DNA from: Erythrobacter sp. WG | Lineage (GTDB): Bacteria; Pseudomonadota; Alphaproteobacteria; Sphingomonadales; Sphingomonadaceae | Direction of reading: 5' to 3' | DNA: 44,245 bases | Assembly: GCF_026586795.1 (NCBI RefSeq) | Contig: NZ_JAPFGY010000029.1 | Span: 1 to 44,245, forward strand | In this document: in pieces, positions 15,128 through 22,468 of the stretch | Numbering within the stretch: the first letter of the stretch is position 1 | Layout of the letters: every line of letters starts with the position of its first letter | Made by a program: the position numbers and the translations under genes | Notes under the pieces: generated by a model | Seen by the model: only the letters and a program-made list of their open reading frames with translations | Told to the model about the DNA's origin: nothing | Databases searched by the model: none

Positions 15128-15142
15128 GAACGGATGGGGAAC
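15128..15142 (-). promoter_or_regulatory. LexA (SOS) box of mmcB
   Basis: Read on the minus strand, 15142-15128 is GTTC-CCCATCC-GTTC, exactly the GTTC-N7-GTTC direct repeat bound by alphaproteobacterial LexA. Its position just ahead of mmcB, a family known to be LexA-controlled in Caulobacter, makes SOS regulation likely. It overlaps the probable promoter and leader. Confidence 0.8.
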
Positions 15143-15171
15143 GCAGTCAAGCCCGACAGGGCTCCGCGCGG

Positions 15172-15564
15172 TCAGGCGGGCTCGCTCTCGAGCACCGCGA
15201 TCATGCTCGCGCGCGCGGCGTGGAATTCGCGCCACAGCACCAGCGCCGGAGCGGCGGCGTCCTGTCCGCGCCGCTGGAGGGTCGCCAGCGCGGCGATCCC
15301 GGTGTCGAGCATCGCGTTGCAATCGCCGATCGTCCGGGCGACCAGCGCGCGCTGCCACGGTTGTGCGCGGGCGATCACCGCGCCCAGCTCGCCGCCGATC
15401 TCGGTGCGCTCGGGCGCGAGCCGGGCGAGCAGCGCGACCGTCGCGGCCTTGCCGTGGAGCGCGACCAAGGCCTCGGCCAGCACCTCGGGCGCGACCTCTG
15501 CGGCAAGGCCGGCGGGGAGGGCTGCGGCCTCGGGGAGAATCGGCGCGGGCGGGAGCGTGGCCAT
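15172..15564 (-). CDS. Hypothetical protein, helical and alanine-rich
   Basis: 130 residues from ATG 15564. It is almost wholly alpha-helical by composition (Ala, Leu, Glu), opening MATLPPAPILPEAAALPAGL and continuing APEVLAEALVALHGKAATVALLARLAPE, then RALVARTIGDCNAMLDTGIAAL and LVLWREFHAARASMIAVLESE. No membrane segment, signal peptide or catalytic motif is visible, and I do not recognise the family. It lies upstream of mmcB on the same strand, but the LexA box sits between them, so mmcB has its own promoter. Codon use matches the core genome. Confidence 0.55.
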   Translation of the reverse strand: MATLPPAPILPEAAALPAGLAAEVAPEVLAEALVALHGKAATVALLARLAPERTEIGGELGAVIARAQPWQRALVARTIGDCNAMLDTGIAALATLQRRGQDAAAPALVLWREFHAARASMIAVLESEPA

Positions 15565-15736
15565 GGCGCGAAGCCTATGGGGTCATGCTTGCCGATCGGT
15601 TAATTCGTGGCCCCGTGGCACCGCCGGGGCGGACGAAAGGGCGCCGGCCTGCGCGCCACAATATGTCTGGCGCGCGCCCCGCCCTCTTGCTAAGCGCCGC
15701 CCCGCACGCAAGAATGCGCGAGGCCGCAAGGCCCAG

Positions 15737-15813
<77 letters not shown>

Positions 15814-15957
15814 TTTTTTCAATGAGTTAGCACTTCTGCCAACCGGTCCTGTGGCAGTAATGGGTGGGCTACGCCCGTAAATGCCTTTGCTTGCCTCGCT
15901 CGGCAGCAGCTTCCCAAGCTGCCGCGAACGGCGGATTGTAAACCGCGATTGACGCTC

Positions 15958-15977
15958 CCTTGCAACGCGTTGCAAGG
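15958..15977. promoter_or_regulatory. 20-bp perfect palindrome before the GIY-YIG gene
   Basis: CCTTGCAACGCGTTGCAAGG is fully self-complementary and ends 19 bases before the GTG start of the nuclease gene. It could be an operator for that gene. Its core (TGCAAC-N2-GTTGCA) is echoed near the other island end (TGCAAC-N3-GTTGCA at 22100-22114), so an integrase-accessory binding site is the alternative. Confidence 0.7.
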
Positions 15978-15996
15978 ATTGCGGCAGGGGAAGCAC

Positions 15997-16839
15997 GTGC
16001 CACTGACCTTCAATCTCGTCCTCAAGGAAGCGGGCATTGACCCGCGCGATGTCCGGTTGATGCGACATCAGAACGTCGCAGATACCGGTCTGACGCCTTA
16101 TGCGATCTGGCGCGACGATAGGGCGGAGTTCGAGCGTTATCAGAGCGCCCAGCGAAGCGACCGGCGAGGTCACTTCGCCAGTCGCTACTGGGCCAGCTTC
16201 GTGGTGCCACCTGATCGCAGCACGCTCTTTGTCGGCCTCTATGAGATTTTCGAGCATCGCCCAGCACCGGATGATTGGATTGACCCGCTTCAGCGTATCA
16301 CGCGTCGGGAAATCGACCTTGATCTCGACCTATACGAATATCGGCGGTTGCCAGAGTTCGAGCATCTAGCCGGTTGCCTGAGGGTCGATTGGGGGCCGGG
16401 AACGCGCTCTTGGGCGCAGCGTGCTGACAGGGACACCGGCAACAAGCGTATCGTTGAACTGACGCAGGGCTTCCGTGAGCCTGACTTTCCCGGCTTCAGT
16501 CGCTTCATTGGCAACCTTGGAAGTTTGCCCAGCCTTCCTGCGTCATGGATTGCTGTGCTGTCCGCCAGTCGCGGTATCTATCTCCTCACATGCCCACGCA
16601 CCCGCGAACAGTATGTCGGATCAGCACACGGCGTAGGCGGATTTTGGGGGCGTTGGCAGGCCTATGTAGTCACCGGCCACGGCGGCAATGTCGGCTTGAA
16701 GATGAGAGACCCCTCGGATTATCAAGTCAGCATCCTTGAGGTGCTTGGTTCCACGGCGACAACTGACGAGATCATCGCAGCCGAACAGCTTTGGAAGGCC
16801 AAGCTTCAGAGCCGGGAAATGGGGCTCAACCGGAACTAG
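15997..16839 (+). CDS. GIY-YIG nuclease domain protein
   Basis: 280 residues from GTG 15997, chosen for the AGGGGAAG ribosome binding site just before it. An upstream TTG at 15949 would read through the palindrome. The C-terminal 90 residues are a GIY-YIG nuclease: GIYLL (Gly193-Ile-Tyr195), YVGSA (206-210), the catalytic-region Arg in FWGRWQAY (Arg219), Glu263 in IIAAEQLWKAKL as the metal-binding acid, and Asn278 in the closing GLN. The N-terminal 180 residues have no recognised domain. They contain WASFVVPPDRSTLFVGLYEIF and a charged region (ITRREIDLDLDLYEYRRLPEFE) that may bind target DNA. Its stop shares CTAG with that of the hsdR remnant. It may be a nuclease of a restriction or anti-phage system; the target is unknown. 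Confidence 0.8.
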   Translation: MPLTFNLVLKEAGIDPRDVRLMRHQNVADTGLTPYAIWRDDRAEFERYQSAQRSDRRGHFASRYWASFVVPPDRSTLFVGLYEIFEHRPAPDDWIDPLQRITRREIDLDLDLYEYRRLPEFEHLAGCLRVDWGPGTRSWAQRADRDTGNKRIVELTQGFREPDFPGFSRFIGNLGSLPSLPASWIAVLSASRGIYLLTCPRTREQYVGSAHGVGGFWGRWQAYVVTGHGGNVGLKMRDPSDYQVSILEVLGSTATTDEIIAAEQLWKAKLQSREMGLNRN

Positions 16840-17405
16840 CTCTCGGCCCGTCCCTCTCCCCGGATACGCTCATAGACCTCGCGCGCGAGGTGATCTTGTG
16901 CCGCCGTGCGGAACTGTTTGTCGCTCAACACCCGGTTGAAGATTTCGTCGTTGCCTTCCATCCGCTGGATGAACAGGTCGTCGAGGATGCGCCCAAAGAA
17001 GGCTGAGAAGTTCGAGAGGTTGTTGGCCTGCGCTGCCTCCACGATTTTCTCATCGTTCTCGGCAGTGGCGCGGACCTGATCGAAGAAGAGCTGGTCGGCC
17101 TCGGTGAAGTCCGTTCCGAACTTCTCGTTCAGGTTGTCCACCAACGTGGACAGCGCGACCTCGGTATCCTTTTCGCGCGCCGTGCCGACATCCGTTGGCC
17201 ACTTCAGCGGGTCCGCCTCACCATCCGAGAGGTCGATTGTGCCTTCGCCGACCTGCTGGAGACGGAAGAACTTCAGCGCAACGTCATCGTCGAGCGTGAA
17301 CTTCGAGCCTTCGCCGGGGCGCGGCAGCTTCGAGGCTAGGTTGCGCAGGAAGGCATAGAGCTGCTCTAGCCCATCGTCGAAGTAGGGCATGATCTGCGAC
17401 AGGAA
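16836..17405 (-). pseudogene. hsdR: Type I restriction enzyme R subunit, C-terminal remnant
   Basis: About 190 residues ending at TAG 16838-16836. The sequence matches the C-terminal helical domain of HsdR: FLSQIMPYFDDGLEQLYAFLR, then LNEKFGTDFTEADQLFFDQV, NNLSNFSAFFGRILDDLFIQRM and DHLAREVYERIRGEG. The nuclease and helicase/translocase parts are absent; homology stops at roughly 17400, where reversed integrase sequence starts. No hsdM or hsdS is present. An ATG at 17390 exists inside the fragment but is unlikely to make a functional protein. It is the relic of a type I restriction system removed by deletion, so restriction activity is not expected. Confidence 0.78.
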
Positions 17406-17407
17406 CC

Positions 17408-17893
17408 CGTCTCTATCTCCCGCTGTTTGTCGTGCTTGGCCTCTACACAGGTGCGCGCAAGGAAGCGATCCTGTCGCTTCGCTGGACGCAGGTCGACTTC
17501 CGCCGAGGGGTTATCGACTTCAATGACCCTTCACGAGCGAGAACGGTGAAGCGCCGATCGCGCATTCCCATCCCTGACAGATTAATGACGTTCTTGCGCT
17601 TGGCGCGAGAGCGAGGCAGCGACATCGGCTTCGTGATCAATCGCGATGGAAGGCGATTGCAGGACGTGAAGCGGAGTTTTGCCCGGGCTTGCCGCATCGC
17701 CGGGCTGGACAACGTGACTCCACACACACTCCGCCACACCTGCGGGACATGGATGGCGCAACAGGGCGTGCCGCTATTTGAGATAGGCGGGTGGCTCGGC
17801 CATTCGCATGAGCGCACGGTCGAGCTTTACGCTCACCATTGCCCCGACCACCTGATGAGAGCCAAGAGAGCCGCAGATCGGAAAAGTCTATAG
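17408..17893 (+). pseudogene. Tyrosine recombinase/integrase, 5'-truncated
   Basis: The plus-strand frame becomes integrase-like at about 17408 (RLYLPLFVVLGLYTGARKEAI) and runs to TAG 17893. The catalytic domain is complete: Arg in TGAR, Lys-containing beta turn (VKRRSRIPIP), HTLRHT (His and Arg), GHSHERT (His), and nucleophile Tyr in VELYAHH. The N-terminal core-binding and arm-binding domains are missing. GTG 17432 lies inside the conserved region and is not a true start. A full-length form presumably integrated this island at tRNA-Arg. The truncation abuts the hsdR remnant, so one deletion seems to have removed the 5' parts of both genes. Confidence 0.8.
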
Positions 17894-18154
17894 CACAGAC
17901 GCCCTCGGACAGGCTCCGCGAGCAGCCCCGGCCTCGGCTCAAATGGGTCATGCAGAGGATGTCGCTGGGTCTTCGAGTATTCTTCGCATGAGACATTCGA
18001 CTGGCACGAGCTTCCTGCCCGTTGAGGTAGAAGTTTTCTCTGCTGCTGCTCCCCACATTGATCGTTCACTAGCTTGGGCACCACGTGAAACCTAATCCAC
18101 GCGGAATGCGAGACTATTCTGGACAAATCCACTCTGCTGTTTGATGTTCTGACG
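17894..18154. other. Upstream region of the SAMD9-like/TOPRIM operon
   Basis: 261 bases without a gene. An AT-richer stretch at about 18100-18150 probably contains the operon promoter. CACGTGAAAC at 18082-18091 resembles one half of parS, but the other half does not match. No strong ribosome binding site precedes ATG 18155. Confidence 0.4.
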
Positions 18155-21100
18155 ATGCAGCAATCAGCCGACAAGCGTATCATCCCTTCCCCGCTTATTA
18201 GTCAGCTCGACAAGCGGGACTGCGCCCTATGGCTCTGTTCGGGGGGAACGGAGCCACTGGACGTGGCAAGCCTCGCAAGTCTGTCCCGCTTGCCGTGGAG
18301 CGTGGTCCTTTCAGAAGTGTCAGATCGAACGTTCGTGGAACAGCTCGAACAGGCGGAGCCGGTCGACGATGTCCTCGTAAGGAGGCGCGGGCTGATCCAC
18401 ATCGTAGACAACGACCCAGCTGAATCGGTCTTGCCGCCGCGACACCTCGCTGTCCATCTGCTGAACGGCAGGAACGGCGCGAAAGCCACCGGCCTGGCGG
18501 CGATGACCCGCCGCCTGACCATGCTGCAGGATCTGCGCAAGCGATCCATCAAGCAGCTGGTGTTCGTCATCCCGGGCCAATTCGAAATTCCCGAGGATTT
18601 CACCGACCTCTGGGCCGACGGATATCGCACTAGCTTGGCGTTCGTGTCAGACGATCCTCATGCAGCAGAGGCGATAGCCCTATGGCGATCGCAGAATAGT
18701 GCGCCTCTCGTCGATGAGATCCGACTGGGGGCTGCAGAATTCGCCGATGCCCTTCGCAAGGAGTTCTTGAGGGGCCGTGATGGCTCGGTCGCCTATATTA
18801 TTCGCAACGAAAAGGGCGAGCTTCGCACCGTCGACGGAAGCGGCATCGATGATCCGGAACGCCCAGTTCTGGGCAGCTATGATCTGATCGGCGTCGATGC
18901 GCTGACACCGCTGCTCCCCGCGGACCTGTCCAGTACCGACGTCGATCAGTTCTTCATGGACCCGACTGCTTCGTGGCGGCCGTACGCAGCTGGGATGGTG
19001 TGGGAACGCGATGCGGCCGCCTGGGGCAAGGTCCGCGGGAGACTTCGCCTTCTGGACAAGGAGGGTCCGGAAAACAATCGAATCTTCTATGTGAAGTCGC
19101 AATCAGGCGCCGGTGCCACCACCTTCCTTCGTGATCTTGCGTGGAGAGCGGCCGCCGAGGGCTATCCCACACTTGTAGCGCGAAAGGGAATGATCCCTCT
19201 GAACGGGCTTGAAGTCGCGAATTTTCTTGGGCGCCTGACCTCAACCGATACGCTGCCTTCGGACCACTCGCGCGTCTATGAGACACCGTGCGTCATCGTT
19301 TTCGACGAAAGCCACTGGGAGGGGCGATACCTAGAACTGCTGAACTTCGCCCGCGAAGTGGAACGAAGCGGACGTCGCGTCTGCATTTTAGTGGCGACCG
19401 GACCGTTCGTAGGCTTGGATATCATGACCGAGCGGCGCTTCGTCGAGCTTGCCTACCTGTCGCACGAGGTCACGTTTCAGCATGCGCTCAAGCTCGGCCA
19501 GCACCTCAACCGCTTCCTGTCGCCGCATGGCACCGACCGCAGCGAAGCCGAGTGGCGGGCATTCATCAAAAACACGACCGTCGAGCAAAGCAACGGCTTG
19601 GCATCGTTCTGGATCGTTCTCTCATTCTGGCTGGGGCGTCAGATCGATCTTGGGGAAACGATCCAGTCCAAGATCTACGCGCAGTTCAAGAGCTTGGCTA
19701 AGGACGAAAGCATAAAGCATGCACTACTGAGGATCGCTGCCTTCAGCACGGTGCGCACACCTCTGCCGGAGAATCTTCTCCCGCCAACGGAAGACTGGCC
19801 AATTGCCGACAAGCTGGAAGACCTGCGCCGGGCTTCGGGTGTCTTGAGCTTGACGCGAATTGTAAACGACCTCGACCGTTCTTGGGCGCTTGCCCACGAC
19901 CTGGTCGGCACCCTCATGCTCCAAGGATTCTTCTTCGATCCGGGCGAAAGGCAGGCCCTGGGCTTCGAGGAGGCAGCCAATCCGCTGCATTTGCGCTTTT
20001 TGATACTCAAGAGCGTCGCTTCGCTGCCGGAACTCGCGAAGGCGTCATTGCGACTCTTCGCGGAGGAGTTTGCAGTGTCCATCTTCAAGATCGATCCTGA
20101 TCACGGGCATGGAACTCTGGTCTTTCTCTGGAAGGAAGTGCTCGAGGCTCTTGACGACATGCCAAGGGAGTTGCGCACGACAAGCCGCACATTCCTGCAT
20201 CACACGGCCATTTCGAGGCGACGGATCGCTTCAAATGCCACGACCTTCATGATGAGCGCCGAAGAGAGGGCTGCCATTCTGCAAAGAGCAGTCGATGACA
20301 TTCGTGGCGCCTTGAAGCTCGAGGCTGAATTCGGCGACGAAAGCGACCTGAACCTGTTCAACTCGCTTGCTCAGGCGCTGCACGATCTGGCCGAGGCCGA
20401 AGAAGCGGCGGGCAGACCGCAACATCGGGTGCTCCAAACACGAGCAGAGGCTCAGGAGGCGACGCGACAGGCCTACACCCTGAACCCGGACAACTCCTTC
20501 GTAGTCGAGACCTATGCACGAACACTCCTGAGCGAAGGCAAGACGAACCCCGATCGCGCGGCAACGCGAGCGCTCGAGGTATTAACTCTCGTCTACAGCA
20601 TGATGGAAAAGTCTGGCGCGGAGGCGCGGCTCAACGCTCTGGAAAGGCTGGCAGAACGCGCCTTCGAACTTTTGCTGGAAGCCGGGGGATCGACCAGCCC
20701 CGATCCGCAGTCTGAAGCTGGTGCAATCGCGCGTGCGCTGTATGAACTCGGAGGGGCGGGCGGAAGCGTTCGCCGACTTGAAGATGTCCCGCGGGAAAAC
20801 CGCGCTAGAGCGGCGTCATTGCTGTCGATCGAGGCCTTGTTGGGTAATGTCCAGGCAGTCAAGCTTCGTTATATGATCGCCGTCATCGACAATCCCAACG
20901 ATTTCGACCTCCATATCGGCCTGCTGCAGTCGCTCCAGGAGAGCGGGCCCGCATTCACGCCTCAAATGGAGTTGGAACTTGCACTCCTGCTGTTTCAGAA
21001 GGACCGCGCGCATGAAGGCAACCGGCTGTTCTTGCGTTTGCGCAGGATGTGGCGTCAGAGACAGCATTTCGTCGAAGTGCCAGATCGGCTTCACTGGCTC

Positions 21101-21325
21101 CTCGATCCCCATGGCTCACAACGGCGACAAGTCAGGGCACGGGTTTCGAGCAACGGCGATGGACGTGGCTTCGCGCGCGTTTCGGATTTTCAGGACATCG
21201 AGGTGCCTTTCCGGCCGCACGAGTTTTCACAGGAGAAGTTGCGCCCCGGAAGCGTCTTCTCGGCATATGTTTCGTTCAGTCACAACGGCCCCTTCCTCAG
21301 GCCGCTCACCTCCGGATGGCGATGA
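18155..21325 (+). CDS. SAMD9-like STAND NTPase (Sir2-like, P-loop, TPR-like, OB-like), putative defence protein
   Basis: 1056 residues, intact. Residues 20-105 look like a variant Sir2 fold: ALWLCSGG, LPWSVVLSEVSDRTFVEQLE (the 'PW..v.tS..D..l' pattern of Sir2-like defence proteins) and LAVHLLNG in place of KLHG. Residues 310-330 hold a degenerate Walker A (SQSGAGATTFLRDLAW) in which the usual GK is GA; Walker B is CVIVFDES (379-386) and a sensor-like strand is VCILVATGP (409-417). Residues about 430-600 form a helical NTPase lid region, and 620-980 are helical repeats of TPR type. The end (993-1050) is beta-rich and OB-like: RARVSSNGDGRGFARVSDF, then GSVFSAYVSFSHNGPFLRP. This order matches the SAMD9 family core minus the N-terminal AlbA domain. 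A TOPRIM gene follows with ATGA overlap. NADase activity is uncertain because the Sir2 residues are poorly kept. Confidence 0.7.
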   Translation: MQQSADKRIIPSPLISQLDKRDCALWLCSGGTEPLDVASLASLSRLPWSVVLSEVSDRTFVEQLEQAEPVDDVLVRRRGLIHIVDNDPAESVLPPRHLAVHLLNGRNGAKATGLAAMTRRLTMLQDLRKRSIKQLVFVIPGQFEIPEDFTDLWADGYRTSLAFVSDDPHAAEAIALWRSQNSAPLVDEIRLGAAEFADALRKEFLRGRDGSVAYIIRNEKGELRTVDGSGIDDPERPVLGSYDLIGVDALTPLLPADLSSTDVDQFFMDPTASWRPYAAGMVWERDAAAWGKVRGRLRLLDKEGPENNRIFYVKSQSGAGATTFLRDLAWRAAAEGYPTLVARKGMIPLNGLEVANFLGRLTSTDTLPSDHSRVYETPCVIVFDESHWEGRYLELLNFAREVERSGRRVCILVATGPFVGLDIMTERRFVELAYLSHEVTFQHALKLGQHLNRFLSPHGTDRSEAEWRAFIKNTTVEQSNGLASFWIVLSFWLGRQIDLGETIQSKIYAQFKSLAKDESIKHALLRIAAFSTVRTPLPENLLPPTEDWPIADKLEDLRRASGVLSLTRIVNDLDRSWALAHDLVGTLMLQGFFFDPGERQALGFEEAANPLHLRFLILKSVASLPELAKASLRLFAEEFAVSIFKIDPDHGHGTLVFLWKEVLEALDDMPRELRTTSRTFLHHTAISRRRIASNATTFMMSAEERAAILQRAVDDIRGALKLEAEFGDESDLNLFNSLAQALHDLAEAEEAAGRPQHRVLQTRAEAQEATRQAYTLNPDNSFVVETYARTLLSEGKTNPDRAATRALEVLTLVYSMMEKSGAEARLNALERLAERAFELLLEAGGSTSPDPQSEAGAIARALYELGGAGGSVRRLEDVPRENRARAASLLSIEALLGNVQAVKLRYMIAVIDNPNDFDLHIGLLQSLQESGPAFTPQMELELALLLFQKDRAHEGNRLFLRLRRMWRQRQHFVEVPDRLHWLLDPHGSQRRQVRARVSSNGDGRGFARVSDFQDIEVPFRPHEFSQEKLRPGSVFSAYVSFSHNGPFLRPLTSGWR

Positions 21326-22032
21326 CCAGCGTCATCGAAGCCATGGCCGCGCAAATGGGGTGGCAGATTGGACGGGCCACAGTCATCGTCGAGGGCACTT
21401 CTGATGTCGCCTACCTGACACATGCGTCCAAGCTTTATACAGAGGCATACGGCCAACCGGTCATCGATAGCGACTTTGGTGTGGCGGCGGCAGGCCACGG
21501 CGACGACGGGGGAGTGGACGGCGTAAATCGCATGCTCGTCACCATGCGGCAGAACGCCCGTCTCGATCTGGACGAAGCGGGCCGGACAAGATTTCGGTTC
21601 GGGGGTCTGTTCGACAAGGATCACGCGGGCACGACAGCATTCAACCTCGCTTCACGGTTCGACCCTTCCGTTCAGAGATACAGGGACATATTCCTGCTAC
21701 AGCCCGTCATGCCGGAGGTCGGGGATGGAACCGCAGACCGGATGCTCGAAGCAACAAGGGCCAACTTGCGTTATTCGCAGCTTGACTGGGAGATCGAGGA
21801 CATCTGCTCAGAAAGCTTTCTTCAGCGTTTCGAACGCAGGTATCCAGACCTCGCGCCCACAAAGCAGACGGTCCACGATCGCACCCATCGAAACTACACC
21901 CGGGGTGCGAAAAGAAAGTTGTTGGAGGAATTCCGCGCAAGCGCTTCTCTGAACGATGCTTTGGGGATGGTGAAGCTGATCAAGTGTCTGCGCGGCTACA
22001 TGGGGGTCCCCTTCAACCACATCCAGACCTAA
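21322..22032 (+). CDS. TOPRIM-domain (OLD-like) nuclease partner
   Basis: 236 residues from ATG 21322, whose ATGA overlaps the stop of the STAND gene; ATG 21316 is a 2-residue longer alternative. The TOPRIM fold is visible: VIVEGTSDVAYL with catalytic Glu24 and Asp28; FGVAAAGHGDDGGVDGVNRML as the second strand and Gly-rich turn; and FGGLFDKDHAG with the DxD pair Asp98 and Asp100. Glu159 lies in WEIEDIC, where OLD-type TOPRIMs keep another acid. The C-terminus is basic and helical (HRNYTRGAKRKLLEEFR). OLD-type TOPRIM proteins cut DNA in defence systems such as Gabija and retron Ec67. Here it is probably the nuclease or effector of the STAND protein. No ATPase domain is fused, unlike full OLD nucleases. 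Confidence 0.78.
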   Translation: MTSVIEAMAAQMGWQIGRATVIVEGTSDVAYLTHASKLYTEAYGQPVIDSDFGVAAAGHGDDGGVDGVNRMLVTMRQNARLDLDEAGRTRFRFGGLFDKDHAGTTAFNLASRFDPSVQRYRDIFLLQPVMPEVGDGTADRMLEATRANLRYSQLDWEIEDICSESFLQRFERRYPDLAPTKQTVHDRTHRNYTRGAKRKLLEEFRASASLNDALGMVKLIKCLRGYMGVPFNHIQT

Positions 22033-22099
22033 GTCGATGGGGGCGAGGAGCGCGCGCGGCACTCCACTGCCCTATGGAAAGCGTCGTTTCCTATCGATT

Positions 22100-22114
22100 T
22101 GCAACTGGGTTGCA
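22100..22114. repeat. Inverted repeat TGCAAC-N3-GTTGCA near attR
   Basis: TGCAAC (22100-22105) and GTTGCA (22109-22114) are perfect inverted repeats around TGG. The same half-sites form the palindrome at 15958-15977, inside the other island end. The two centres lie about 154 and 110 bases inside attL and attR respectively. They may be arm or accessory sites for the island recombinase. Confidence 0.6.
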
Positions 22115-22216
22115 GTGTGGCAGTTATAGGTCGGTTAAGTGTCCAAATCAGTGGTCCTTCATTCAGCTAAACTGCTGCATTTCCGAGGAACTGAAAGGTA
22201 GTCTGGCGGCGTCCGC

Positions 22217-22264
22217 GCCCTCCGAAGGCAGAGGTCACAGGTTCGAATCCTGTCAGGTGCGCCA
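22217..22264 (+). repeat. attR: duplicated 3' end of tRNA-Arg
   Basis: A 48-base copy of the tRNA-Arg 3' part (anticodon stem to CCA) with one mismatch at 22255. No acceptor 5' strand or D arm precedes it, so it is not a tRNA gene. It marks the right junction of the island and is the original chromosomal 3' end of the tRNA. Confidence 0.93.
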
Positions 22265-22468
22265 CCGCGCCGCTGTGGTGCGGCCCCTGTGCCGATCCCC
22301 TGTAACATCGTTGCCCCGCGCGCAGGCTCGGGCCTTCCCGCGCCTCGCGAAATGACGCGCGCTGCGGGTAAACTGACGCGCGAAAAACATGCTTAACCAG
22401 TTGTTACCTCTTTCTCCGTAAGCCTGCCTGTCAGCCATCCCTTTCAGTCACGCAGGGCTTCGAATTCG
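22265..22468. promoter_or_regulatory. Leader of the MFS/spermidine-synthase-like gene with possible CtrA box
   Basis: 204 bases without a gene. TTAACCAGTTGTTAC at 22393-22407 approximates the CtrA consensus TTAA-N7-TTAA (last base differs). TGACGCGCG occurs at 22353-22361 and 22374-22382, a direct repeat 21 bases apart, about two helical turns. Both lie upstream of ATG 22469 and could be promoter elements; neither is certain. Confidence 0.35.

Larger units (their letters stand above)
15814..22264. mobile_element. Genomic island integrated at tRNA-Arg(CCG), about 6.45 kb
   Basis: The island runs from the base after the tRNA CCA to the end of the second repeat copy. Contents in order: a palindrome, a GIY-YIG nuclease, a truncated hsdR, a truncated tyrosine integrase, a two-gene operon (SAMD9-like STAND protein and TOPRIM protein), an inverted repeat, and attR. 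The DNA is visibly less GC-rich and has more varied codon use than its flanks. No replication, conjugation or capsid genes are seen. Because the integrase has lost its N-terminus, the island is probably immobile unless helped. The content is defence-like throughout. Confidence 0.9.

Noticed and set aside
16836..17390. A complete 184-residue hypothetical protein starting at ATG 17390
   Set aside because: HsdR similarity continues upstream of this ATG, so it is an internal methionine of a truncated hsdR.
18082..18091. CACGTGAAAC upstream of the STAND gene as a second parS
   Set aside because: Only the right half matches; the left six bases (GGGCAC in place of the palindrome arm) do not, so ParB binding is unlikely.
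22217..22264. A second tRNA gene
   Set aside because: Only the 3' 48 bases of tRNA-Arg are present; there is no 5' acceptor strand or D arm, so it is an attR copy.
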